The notes below the pieces were generated by a model. The model saw nothing but the letters and a program-made list of their open reading frames with translations. It ran no database searches and had not been told where the DNA came from. Below, one piece after another: positions 24,948 through 32,092 of a stretch of 64,000 bases of DNA. A program made the position numbers and the translations under genes. Source of the stretch: Phycisphaerales bacterium (GTDB lineage: Bacteria > Planctomycetota > Phycisphaerae > Phycisphaerales > UBA1924); the NCBI GenBank assembly GCA_016709445.1, contig JADJMV010000025.1, positions 62,001 through 126,000 on the forward strand, in the 5' to 3' direction. The first letter of the stretch is position 1; each line of letters begins with the position of its first letter.

Positions 24948-26450
24948 TCATAGATAGCGTCGGCATTTGGCTTCGAACCGACAGTCCAGGTTCTGGACCA
25001 GGTATCGCAGGGCGTCGGGGGCGTGGTCGAAGCCGTCCTTGACGGGCTGGAGGCTCTCGGGGTGGTCCGGCGGGTAGTGGTAGCGCTGGAGGCACTCGAT
25101 CAGGCGGGCGCAGCGGGCGTGCACGAACAGTCGCGGGTCCGAGGCGGCCGGCCGCAGGCGGGCCCGGACCAATTCCACGCCGACATGGATGGGGCGGGCC
25201 CGGTGCTGGACGAGGAGACCCGCGCCGCGGAGCACGCCGATATCGGTGACTCCGGTCTGGCCGTTGGAGCCCATGCCGGCGGGGTCCACGCCGACCCACG
25301 CGGGCGGGCCGGTGAGGCCGTCCACGCCGGGTCCTTCGCTCAAGGCGCGGGCGTGGTCGGCCAGCCGGGTCTCGGACTTCACGCGCTCGGCGACCACCCA
25401 GAGGGCCTCGGCGCGATCGAGGATGGCCCAGAGCACCACGGTCGGGGCACGGAAGCCGAAGTCCATGCCTGCGACGAGCGTGCCCTCGGGGGCGCGCCAT
25501 TCGGGGCCGGCGCCGACGATGTGGACGGCGGGATCGAACTCGGGGTAGACGGCGTCGCTGCGCCGTGGGCGGAGGCTCAGCATCTCGGACTCCCACGAGG
25601 CTTGGGACACGCGGGCCTTCATGCGCACGGCGTCGTGGATCCGGATGTGCCCGGGCGCGACGCGGCGCTTGGCCCGGCCGGAGCACTCGGGGTGGAGCGT
25701 GCACCCCTCGCACTGGTGCTCGGGGCCGCAGTGCTCGAGCACATCGACCAGGCCCCAGCGGAAGAGCGTGCGTGCGCCCTCGCGTGCCTCCTCCACGACG
25801 GTCTGCATGAGCCCGTAGGGGCGGTGCATGGTGCTGAGGCACTCGATAGAGCCTCGGACCTCGGCCGCCCGCCCGCCGGCGAGATGGAGGTGCGCCGAGC
25901 GGGTGGTGAGTTGGGCGGCCTCCCAGACCTCGGGGTCGAAGAGCTCGACCTCGTCGCAGCGGAGCTTCTGCACGCGGGTGCCGCGGACACTGGTCTGGCT
26001 TTGGGCGAGGACCTCCGCGATTGAGCCGTTGCGGAGGCGGACGCGGTGTTCGGTGATGCGTCCGTCGAGCATGGGCTCGAGGGCCTCGTGCTGGAAGAAC
26101 CGGCGGAGGTGGGCGAGCATGCGCTTGGATTGCTCGAGCGAGCCGCCGAGGATGCGGATCTCGATCCCGGGCTTGAAGACCAGATCGAGCATGGTGGCCA
26201 GGGCGCCGAGGAAGGTCTTGCCCCCGCCCCGGTTGGCCCAGACGACGGCGTCGAGCGCGGGGCCGGCCGGTGTGGGATGGGGCGGGTCGAGCAGGTGGCC
26301 GGCCTCGAAAAACGCGTGCTCGATGTAGGCGAAGGGCGCGGCATGGCCGGGCGTGATGGGCGTGCGCGGGATGGAGAGGTCAAGCGTGGAGCGGAGCCAG
26401 TCATGGAGTTGGTCGGCGGTGGCGGGAAAGTCGGTTTCGTTCTCGAGCAT
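24948..26450 (-). CDS. Phage-type terminase large subunit with Cys-cluster insertion
   Basis: The ATG at 26450 follows GGGGAG; the open frame upstream is featureless. The 500-residue protein has an ATPase domain (Walker A ANRGGGKT at 72-79, Walker B LRCDEVEL at 163-170) and an RNase H-like nuclease with D330 (GMDFGFR), D389 (GVDPAG) and D476/D479 (FDHAPDALRY). Both activities look intact. Between the domains, C241, C247, C250 and C256 form a compact cluster that could bind zinc. Terminases cut and pump concatemeric phage DNA into capsids, yet no capsid, portal or small terminase gene is nearby. It ends a minus-strand cluster with an ABC ATPase and a GNAT protein. Confidence 0.85.
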   Translation of the reverse strand: MLENETDFPATADQLHDWLRSTLDLSIPRTPITPGHAAPFAYIEHAFFEAGHLLDPPHPTPAGPALDAVVWANRGGGKTFLGALATMLDLVFKPGIEIRILGGSLEQSKRMLAHLRRFFQHEALEPMLDGRITEHRVRLRNGSIAEVLAQSQTSVRGTRVQKLRCDEVELFDPEVWEAAQLTTRSAHLHLAGGRAAEVRGSIECLSTMHRPYGLMQTVVEEAREGARTLFRWGLVDVLEHCGPEHQCEGCTLHPECSGRAKRRVAPGHIRIHDAVRMKARVSQASWESEMLSLRPRRSDAVYPEFDPAVHIVGAGPEWRAPEGTLVAGMDFGFRAPTVVLWAILDRAEALWVVAERVKSETRLADHARALSEGPGVDGLTGPPAWVGVDPAGMGSNGQTGVTDIGVLRGAGLLVQHRARPIHVGVELVRARLRPAASDPRLFVHARCARLIECLQRYHYPPDHPESLQPVKDGFDHAPDALRYLVQNLDCRFEAKCRRYL

Positions 26451-26703
26451 GGCGCTCCCCGGGAGTGGTCGGCGGGGGAGTGCCGGGTGGGTTGGTCGCG
26501 GTCCTGAATGGTTGGTGATGAGGAGTGAACACCGACGCGCAGGGGCACAGAGGGGAGACCGAAGCAGCGTGTCCGCGGCCGAAGACCGCTGAATACGCCG
26601 AGACACCGGCGGGGCTGAGAGGTAGCTGTGCGCATCGGTATTGGTTGGTGGTCACACGCGATTCGGCGTTGTGTCATTGCACCGAGGTGTTGCTTTCCCC
26701 CGT
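26451..26703. other. 253-bp gap within the phage-like cluster
   Basis: I see no gene here. The segment contains a low-complexity stretch (around 26526-26560, ACCGACGCGCAGGGGCACAG) like boilerplate repeats elsewhere in planctomycete intergenic DNA. It separates the terminase gene from the other four cluster genes, so the terminase may have its own promoter. Confidence 0.4.
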
Positions 26704-26898
26704 TCACACGAGGCCGAGCGCCCGCTTGAGCGCGAAGACCCGGTCGCCGTCGAGCCGGCGGAGGGCGCGGAGGATACTGGAGCGCTCGCGCCCGGAGACG
26801 AAGAAGGTGATCGGGTGGGGGCGCTCGCGCAGATCGGGCTCCGGCGCGGGATCTGAGGCGAGCGGGAACGGCGGTGCGGGCTTGGTCGGGTTCGGCAT
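26704..26898 (-). CDS. Small basic protein of the terminase cluster
   Basis: The 64-residue protein starts at the ATG at 26898, two bases past the GNAT stop. A Pro-rich N-terminal half leads to ITFFVSGRERSSILRALRRL, an amphipathic basic helix pair. This part resembles small proteins I associate with similar ABC/GNAT/terminase neighbourhoods, from memory only. It could be an adaptor or the remnant of a small terminase-like DNA-binding subunit, but length and motif do not prove that. Confidence 0.55.
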   Translation of the reverse strand: MPNPTKPAPPFPLASDPAPEPDLRERPHPITFFVSGRERSSILRALRRLDGDRVFALKRALGLV

Positions 26899-26900
26899 GG

Positions 26901-27614
26901 TCAGTCTCCGTGGGTGTAGGCGAGGGGTCGGTTCGCGGCTGCCGTGGCGGCCGCGCGGATGAGGTGGGTTGGTTCCAGACCCAGCCAGCTCCGGGTTGCG
27001 CCGGAGGCGTTGGCCCATGCGCGGGCCTCGGCGAGGAGCCAGGGAGCGCGGGCAATCGCGGGCTCTGCGCGGGCCGGATCGAGCCACTCCCATGGCTCGA
27101 TGTGGGCGCAGGCGTGGGCGTCGAGCAGTCGGGCGTCGCGGAGGGTCGGGGGCAGGCGGTAGGCGGTCATGCCGGCGCGTTCGAAGCAGGCGCAGGCGCG
27201 GCCCATGGCGGCCACAGCCTCGGTGCGCCGGGTGCGGGGGGCACGCAGATAGTCGCGCACGAGCAGGGTCGCCAGACCCAGCCCGCGCCAGCGCGGATCG
27301 ATCACGAGGCGCGAGAGGCACCGGACCTCGCGGTTGAGGCGCGCGGCGTCGCGCCGCCCGTCACCCGTGGCGTAATGCCCGGGCCAGGCGATCGCGCGCC
27401 AGGCGCCGTTGAGCGTGGGCATGCTCACGACCAGCACGCCGACGGCTCGGCCGCGCGCATCGCGGAGGGTGCGGATGGCGGGCCGGCCCCCAGGCCCCCG
27501 GGCGATGGTCGCCGGGCGTCCGGCGCGGTAGTGGTGGCTCGCGAGGCCGTCATAGTCGGCGATGGAGCCGGTGGTGAGTTCGAGGTCGAGGCGGTCGAGG
27601 ATGGCGGCGTTCAC
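26901..27614 (-). CDS. GNAT-family N-acetyltransferase paired with the ABC ATPase
   Basis: The 237-residue protein starts at a GTG (27614) overlapping the ATPase stop (GTGA). The acetyl-CoA loop is visible as RLVIDPRWRGLGLATLLVRD (R-x-x-G-x-G/A type) and is followed by the usual helix and a CFERAGMTAY strand. The C-terminal 70 residues are Trp/Ala-rich and unassigned. An ABC-type ATPase fused to an acetyltransferase is a known but uncharacterised combination (COG2401, from memory). Here the two halves are separate, overlapping genes. The substrate of acetylation is unknown. Confidence 0.78.
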   Translation of the reverse strand: MNAAILDRLDLELTTGSIADYDGLASHHYRAGRPATIARGPGGRPAIRTLRDARGRAVGVLVVSMPTLNGAWRAIAWPGHYATGDGRRDAARLNREVRCLSRLVIDPRWRGLGLATLLVRDYLRAPRTRRTEAVAAMGRACACFERAGMTAYRLPPTLRDARLLDAHACAHIEPWEWLDPARAEPAIARAPWLLAEARAWANASGATRSWLGLEPTHLIRAAATAAANRPLAYTHGD

Positions 27615-28318
27615 GGCTGCACCCCCGCCGCGCCGTCGCGTGATGGTGTCTGCAACTCGATTACCAGGTCGGGCGCGAGCCAGGGGGCGAGGTCGTCGTG
27701 GGCCGTGGCGACGATCACCCGCGCTTGGCGGCTGGAGTCGAGCCAGCGTCGGAGGGTCGAGCCCAGGCTCCGGGCGGTCTCGCGATCGAGCGTCGCGGCA
27801 AACTCGTCGAGGGCAAGCCAGGGAGAGGGCTCCCGGGCGGCCTGCGACATCGCAAGCGCCAGGGCCAGCCGCGCCCTCTGGCCCTCGGAGAGCTGGCCGG
27901 GCAGACGCGCCCAGAGGGGCGCCTCGCTCAGCCCGGCGGCCCCGAGCACGCGGAGGGCAGCGTCGAGAGAGCCTTGGAGCAGCTCCACGATCGGCGTGTG
28001 CGCCGGGGCTTCCGCGAGGAGGCGTGCGGGCTCGATCGCGCGCCCGCGCGGTGGTGGGGTGGTCGCGGCGCGCAGCAGCGTGGACTTGCCGCTCCCGCTC
28101 GGGCCCGTGACGAGGGCGAGGTGGCCCCGGGGCAGATCGCGCAGGAGCGCAAGGTGGCGCGGGTCGGGTGTGGGCTGGGCTTGGGGCTCGTGCCGAGCGC
28201 CCAGGCCGAAAGGGGCGAGGGCGCGGAGCAGGCGCTCGGTGGGCGGCGCGGCGCAGGGGAGGATCGTCGGCCCCGGCCCCCGGGGGGCGCGGGCAGGGGT
28301 GGGGGGAGAGCGCGTCAT
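27611..28318 (-). CDS. Soluble ABC-type ATPase of the terminase/GNAT cluster
   Basis: The 235-residue protein has a complete ABC nucleotide-binding domain: Walker A GPSGSGKST (72-80), signature LSEGQ (143-147), Walker B WLALDE (167-172) and switch His near 207 (VATAHDD). It is short, with no TM partner nearby, so it is unlikely to be a transporter. It more closely resembles stand-alone ATPases that work on DNA or RNA or control an attached enzyme. Starts overlap on both sides (ATGA with the HTH gene, GTGA with the GNAT gene), which implies a fixed stoichiometry. Confidence 0.8.
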   Translation of the reverse strand: MTRSPPTPARAPRGPGPTILPCAAPPTERLLRALAPFGLGARHEPQAQPTPDPRHLALLRDLPRGHLALVTGPSGSGKSTLLRAATTPPPRGRAIEPARLLAEAPAHTPIVELLQGSLDAALRVLGAAGLSEAPLWARLPGQLSEGQRARLALALAMSQAAREPSPWLALDEFAATLDRETARSLGSTLRRWLDSSRQARVIVATAHDDLAPWLAPDLVIELQTPSRDGAAGVQP

Positions 28319-28782
28319 CGAGAGTCTCCGGGCACGTGGGCCGCGCAGAGTGCGAGCACGGCGTGGAAGTTGCGCCGGACGGTGTGGACGCTGAGGCCGA
28401 GTTCCAAGGAGGCCTCACGGAGCGTGAGGCCGTGGAGGATGCATGCCGTGGCGACGCGATCCATGGGCGGGGGCCACGCCCCGCGGTGTTTGGCGACGAA
28501 GGCGAACTCGGGGGTGTGCATGCGACGGAGGATGCGTCGGAGCCGGCGCTGGAGGCTCTTGGCCTCGATCCGGGGGCCTTCGGGCCGGCGCCAGACCCTG
28601 GCGAGCTGGGTCACCGTGCGTCCATCGCGGAACACCCCCTCGACGAGCAGTCGCTCCTCCTTCGAGAGCAGGGCCGCTCGTTCGACAAGGGTGTCGGCCC
28701 GTGAGCGCAGCACGCGCTTGCGGAGATCCACGTTCCACGGCTGGGGCGTGGGGGCGTGGGTCGTACTGGTCGTGGAAATCAT
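28315..28782 (-). CDS. Sigma-70 region 4-like helix-turn-helix protein
   Basis: The 155-residue protein ends in a typical HTH: GLTLREASLELGLSVHTVRR, near residues 118-140. The first half is helical and Arg-rich (RVLRSRADTLVERAALLSKE, RRPEGPRIEAKSLQRRLRRI) and resembles a sigma-factor core-binding part only loosely. It could activate the cluster promoter or guide terminase to DNA, as phage small terminase or late-gene activators do. It is the first gene of the minus-strand operon and is divergent from the S24 repressor. Confidence 0.68.
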   Translation of the reverse strand: MISTTSTTHAPTPQPWNVDLRKRVLRSRADTLVERAALLSKEERLLVEGVFRDGRTVTQLARVWRRPEGPRIEAKSLQRRLRRILRRMHTPEFAFVAKHRGAWPPPMDRVATACILHGLTLREASLELGLSVHTVRRNFHAVLALCAAHVPGDSR

Positions 28783-28804
28783 GGTGTCCCTCCAGATCCT
28801 CTGG

Positions 28805-28820
28805 ATTCGATCAAACGAAT
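28805..28820. promoter_or_regulatory. Short inverted repeat in the divergent promoter region
   Basis: ATTCG-ATCAAA-CGAAT, a perfect 5-bp inverted repeat, lies 23 bases upstream of the HTH gene start. The surrounding DNA is notably AT-rich for this window, as expected of a promoter. Confidence 0.4.
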
Positions 28821-28846
28821 GCCGTACAATGTGTTCTCAAATCGTT

Positions 28847-28865
28847 GAACATTGCTCGTATGTTC
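28847..28865. promoter_or_regulatory. Probable operator GAACAT-N7-ATGTTC
   Basis: A perfect 6-bp inverted repeat with a 7-bp spacer sits midway between the divergent HTH and S24 repressor genes. A further TGTTC half-site at 28832-28836 lies upstream. The GAAC...GTTC form resembles LexA/CI-type operators, so the adjacent S24 repressor probably binds here and controls both directions. Confidence 0.6.
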
Positions 28866-28897
28866 GCAGGGTTCAAGACGTTTTGCAAGGATTTTGT

Positions 28898-29839
28898 ATG
28901 GTAGATCCGCGATCGAGCGCACAGAAGTGGAGGTCGGGCCCACATTCCGGGCGGGAGCCCCCTTCCGGATCGATTCCGGCGCCGTCACCGGCGCCGGCAC
29001 GGGGGGATCCCAGGGGGCTGGGTGAGGCCGTGCGGAGCGCCAGAGGGGCCCGCCGCTTGAGTCTGGACCAGTTGGCCGATCTGGTTGGGTGTTCGAAGAG
29101 CTATCTCTCCGCCATCGAGAACGGGCGTTGCGGCCCGCCTGGAGCGGGCGTCTTGGAGCGTCTGGAGCATGCCCTGGGGCTTCAGTCCCACACCCTGTCG
29201 CGCCTTGCGGAGCTGCAGGCGACGCCGACGGGGATCCGGCGGGAGCTGGACGAGCTGCGCCATCGCCAGGCGGCGGCCGGGAAGCTGGCGGACCTGCTGA
29301 GGGGGATCGGGGGCGGGCCGGGCGTGGGGGGGCCATCGCTGGACGTGGCGTACCGCTCGGGCGAGCTTCGACGGCTGATCGACCGGATGAGTCCGCCGGG
29401 GGAGGCGGGGCCCGACCTGGTGGCGCTGCCGGTCGAGGTGCCGGTGATCAATAAGGTGGCCGCGGGGTATCCGCGCGACTTCACCGACCTGGGCTACCCC
29501 GTCGGCATCGCCGACGAGTACATCCGCTGTCCGGACCTTGCCGACCCCGACGCCTTCGCGGCCCGCGTCGTCGGCGACTCGATGACGCCGCAGTATGTGG
29601 AGGGTGACATCGTGATCTTCTCGCCCGCGCGGGATGTCAGGAACGGTTCGGACTGCTTCGCGCGGATGTGGCCCGACGACGAGACGACGTTCAAGCGGGT
29701 GTTCTTCGAGAGCGGCCCGGCCGGCGAGGAGCTGATCCGCCTCCAGCCGCTGAACCCGGCGTACCCGGCGCGGGTGCTGCCGCGCGAGGGGGTGGTGGGG
29801 CTGTTCGCGGCGGTGAGTGTGATGCGGAGGATTGGATAG
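28898..29839 (+). CDS. XRE-family transcriptional repressor with S24 (LexA/CI-like) peptidase domain
   Basis: The 313-residue protein is read from the ATG at 28898 with AAGGA upstream. Residues about 41-95 form an XRE helix-turn-helix (LSLDQLADLVGCSKSYLSAI). The C-terminal half is an S24 domain: a possible Ala-Gly cleavage site in KVAAGYPRDF near residue 186, Ser in VVGDSMTP near 227, and Lys in TTFKRVFF near 265. This is the layout of phage CI and SOS-type repressors that self-cleave after DNA damage. It faces the terminase cluster across an AT-rich region with inverted repeats. Damage-responsive control is inferred. Confidence 0.85.
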   Translation: MVDPRSSAQKWRSGPHSGREPPSGSIPAPSPAPARGDPRGLGEAVRSARGARRLSLDQLADLVGCSKSYLSAIENGRCGPPGAGVLERLEHALGLQSHTLSRLAELQATPTGIRRELDELRHRQAAAGKLADLLRGIGGGPGVGGPSLDVAYRSGELRRLIDRMSPPGEAGPDLVALPVEVPVINKVAAGYPRDFTDLGYPVGIADEYIRCPDLADPDAFAARVVGDSMTPQYVEGDIVIFSPARDVRNGSDCFARMWPDDETTFKRVFFESGPAGEELIRLQPLNPAYPARVLPREGVVGLFAAVSVMRRIG

Positions 29840-30121
29840 GGGTGGGAGGCGGCCCGGGGCGCCACGGGTCGAGGCCGCCCGCGGTCGCCGGCGATGCCGG
29901 GCCCGCCGGCGTGTCCTCTCGGCGGACCGGCTGCGATGCGACCTGCGGCGCCCGGCATGGCTGGCGGCATGACCCCCCTGCGAAACCCCCGGCCTGCCGG
30001 GTGCGTAACGGGGGTGGAGCCCCCGAATGCTGGTGCAGCCTTGGCCCGAACCCGGCCGGGCATCGTCGGGCCCGCTGTGCTAGCATGGGGGGCTCAGTCC
30101 GACCCCTGGGAGGAACGCCCG
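29840..30121. other. 282-bp gap, no gene seen
   Basis: The segment is very GC-rich with no convincing frame. It contains only short GC palindromes and the GGAGGAA ribosome binding site of the next gene at its right end. Confidence 0.4.
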
Positions 30122-30940
30122 ATGGCGAAGATGTTTTACACGCTTGAGGAGGCCGCGGAGAAGCTCGGGAAGAGCGCCGGGGATGTTCAGAAGATGGCCG
30201 CGAGCGGCCAGCTTCAGGAGTTCCGGGACCGCGACCGGCTGATGTTCAAGAAGGAGCAGGTCGATCTGCTTGTGGGCGGGCACGATGAAGATGCGCTGCA
30301 CCTGGGCGACGAGCTGGAGCCGCTGAGCCTTTCCTCTTCGGGATCGGGGAGCGGTATGGGGCTCGACTCCGGTCACAAGGAAGCGACGGGGATCAGCATC
30401 TTCGACCCGGACGATACCGAGCACGCGGACCCATCGGCACAGACGCAGGTGACCAGTTCGGGTCTCGACGCGGGCTTCGAGCTCGACTCGGCCAGCTCGG
30501 GCTCTGGCCTGCTGGACCTGACGAAGGAGGCCGACGACACCTCGCTCGGGGCCGATCTGCTCGAGGACGTGTATGGGCAAGACACGATGGGCGCGACCTC
30601 GCCGACGGGCGAGAGCGGCATCACAGATTCGCCGGCCGCCCTGTTCGAGGGCGCCGAGAGCGAGACCGAGACGGCGGGCGCTGGTTCGGGCGCGGTGACG
30701 ATGGTGCCGATGCTCGCGGAGGCGTACGACGGGACGTGGTCGGGTATCGGGGGCGGGCTGGCGCTGGGCATGACCATCGCCCTGGCGTTTGCGATAGCCG
30801 TGGTGCTCTTCGCGATGACCGGTTCCCTCGAGCCGGTTCGGAGCATCGTCACCGGCCAGTTCTGGGCCGTTGTCGGCGGGATGGCGGGCGTGTGCGTGAT
30901 CTTCGCGGTGATCGGGATGGTCGTCGGCAAGAAGAGCTGA
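30122..30940 (+). CDS. MerR/excisionase-type HTH protein with two C-terminal TM helices
   Basis: The 272-residue protein has GGAGGAA before the ATG at 30122. Residues 1-55 form a MerR-like winged HTH used as a helix-turn-helix 'DNA-binding domain' motif (YTLEEAAEKLGKSAGDVQKM). A Ser/Gly/Asp-rich linker of about 140 residues follows, then two TM helices near residues 215-240 and 245-268. A membrane-tethered HTH with a disordered linker is common in planctomycetes and of unknown role. It may not bind DNA. Transcribed away from the phage-like cluster and likely unrelated. Confidence 0.68.
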   Translation: MAKMFYTLEEAAEKLGKSAGDVQKMAASGQLQEFRDRDRLMFKKEQVDLLVGGHDEDALHLGDELEPLSLSSSGSGSGMGLDSGHKEATGISIFDPDDTEHADPSAQTQVTSSGLDAGFELDSASSGSGLLDLTKEADDTSLGADLLEDVYGQDTMGATSPTGESGITDSPAALFEGAESETETAGAGSGAVTMVPMLAEAYDGTWSGIGGGLALGMTIALAFAIAVVLFAMTGSLEPVRSIVTGQFWAVVGGMAGVCVIFAVIGMVVGKKS

Positions 30941-31016
30941 CCGATCGGAATGCGTAGGAGACCTTTCGGGCCGCTCGGATTGCCGGGCGGCCCGTTCTCG
31001 TCTGTGGGGTCGCTCG

Positions 31017-31442
31017 TTACTCGACTTGGGCGCCGCGGAGCGAGTAGGCCCCGGCGGGTACGCCGAGCCCCGCGAGGAGCGGGCAGCGGGCGTAGAGGGC
31101 ACTGGCGCGGGATTCGTGCCGCAGGGTGCAGGTCAGGATGCCCTCGGCGTCGAGATGCTCGAAGGCTCCCTCGCGGAGCCACCGCGCGGGGGTCACGGCG
31201 GGATCACGGAGGGGCCGGCGCTCTCCGGAGGGTGTGATCGCGTCGATGAGGACGGCGACATTGCCCTCTTCGGCGGTGCGGGAGAGTCGGACGGCGACGC
31301 CGCAGACGGTCGGCTCGGGGAGGCCGGTGGCGCGGGCGAGGGCTGCGCCGGCGCGGGTTGAGAGGTCCCAGACGAGTTCGATGGATCGCGCGGCCGCCAC
31401 GACGGGCACGCAGACGGGTTGTCGTGCGGAGGTGCGCGTCAC
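31017..31442 (-). CDS. Hypothetical protein co-transcribed with a GbsR-type regulator
   Basis: The 141-residue protein starts at a GTG at 31442 whose bases overlap the regulator's stop (GTGA). The reading frame is open further upstream, but that part is a shadow of the regulator. The segment SIELVWDLSTRAGAALARAT and later strands suggest an alpha/beta domain. I recognise no family. Coupling to the regulator hints at a ligand- or signal-binding partner. Confidence 0.55.
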   Translation of the reverse strand: MTRTSARQPVCVPVVAAARSIELVWDLSTRAGAALARATGLPEPTVCGVAVRLSRTAEEGNVAVLIDAITPSGERRPLRDPAVTPARWLREGAFEHLDAEGILTCTLRHESRASALYARCPLLAGLGVPAGAYSLRGAQVE

Positions 31443-31978
31443 GGGGCATCGGCCTTGTTCAGGATGTCGGCGGCGGCCTGGAGGCCCTCGCCGGCGGGGC
31501 TGATAAATCGGTGCCCGAAGGTCTGGACGACCTCGAAGAAGAGGAGCAGGGCATCGAGCCGGGCGTTGTGGTCGGCGCCAACGGCGCCAAGGCCGCCGGT
31601 CATGTCGCGGATCTCGAAGAGCGAGGCGAGGAGGGGGTCGACCTCGCGCTTCATGCGCTCGCGGACGATGGCGCGGAACATGGTCCAGACGTCCTGCTCG
31701 GCGGCGAAGTACTCCTTGCGGTCGCCGCGCTTGTGGGTGCGGTTGATGACGCCCCAATCGAGGAGTGCGCGCAGGCTCATGGAGGCCGAGCCCCGGGAGA
31801 TCTGGAGGCGGTCCATGACGTCGTCGGTGCAGAGCGCGTCGCCGCTGATGAAGAGGAGGGCGTGGACCTCGGCCATTGTGCGGCTGATTCCCCAGGCCGA
31901 GCCCATCTGGCCCCAGGTGGCGACGAAGCGGTCCTGGGCTTCGTGGAGGGCGTCGGGCTTGGGGCGGGCGGGGGTCAT
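31439..31978 (-). CDS. GbsR/MarR-type transcriptional regulator
   Basis: The 179-residue winged-helix regulator has the GbsR features GQMGSAWGISRTMAEVHALL, the HTH LQISRGSASMSLRALLDWGV and the wing NRTHKRGDRKEYF. GbsR-type repressors control osmoprotectant or transport genes. The C-terminal helices would dimerise. An imperfect inverted repeat at 32010-32035, just upstream of its start, is a candidate autoregulatory operator. The target genes are not evident in the window. Confidence 0.82.
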   Translation of the reverse strand: MTPARPKPDALHEAQDRFVATWGQMGSAWGISRTMAEVHALLFISGDALCTDDVMDRLQISRGSASMSLRALLDWGVINRTHKRGDRKEYFAAEQDVWTMFRAIVRERMKREVDPLLASLFEIRDMTGGLGAVGADHNARLDALLLFFEVVQTFGHRFISPAGEGLQAAADILNKADAP

Positions 31979-32009
31979 CGGGGAAGTATGCGCCCCCAGG
32001 GGTGGGGAA

Positions 32010-32035
32010 TCAATGGTTGTTTCAGGAATGATTGA
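32010..32035. promoter_or_regulatory. Candidate GbsR operator (TCAAT...ATTGA)
   Basis: TCAAT (32010-32014) and ATTGA (32031-32035) are complementary arms, with an inner TTTCA/TGAAA pair overlapping. The site lies 32-57 bases upstream of the regulator's start codon in AT-rich DNA. Confidence 0.45.
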
Positions 32036-32040
32036 AAGAG

Positions 32041-32080
32041 AGACGAAGAGACGAAGAGACGGAGAGACGGAGAGACGGAG
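32041..32080. repeat. Microsatellite of five 8-bp AGACGRAG units
   Basis: Two AGACGAAG units are followed by three AGACGGAG units without gaps, between the prenyltransferase stop and the GbsR-type regulator. It belongs to the same GAG/CTCC-rich class as 11361-11395. Confidence 0.8.
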
Positions 32081-32092
32081 TGGGGGGGTGCG

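Noticed and set aside
24948..29839. A complete or recent prophage
   Set aside because: Only terminase, repressor and HTH functions look phage-like. No structural, lysis or integrase genes and no att-type repeats are seen around the cluster.
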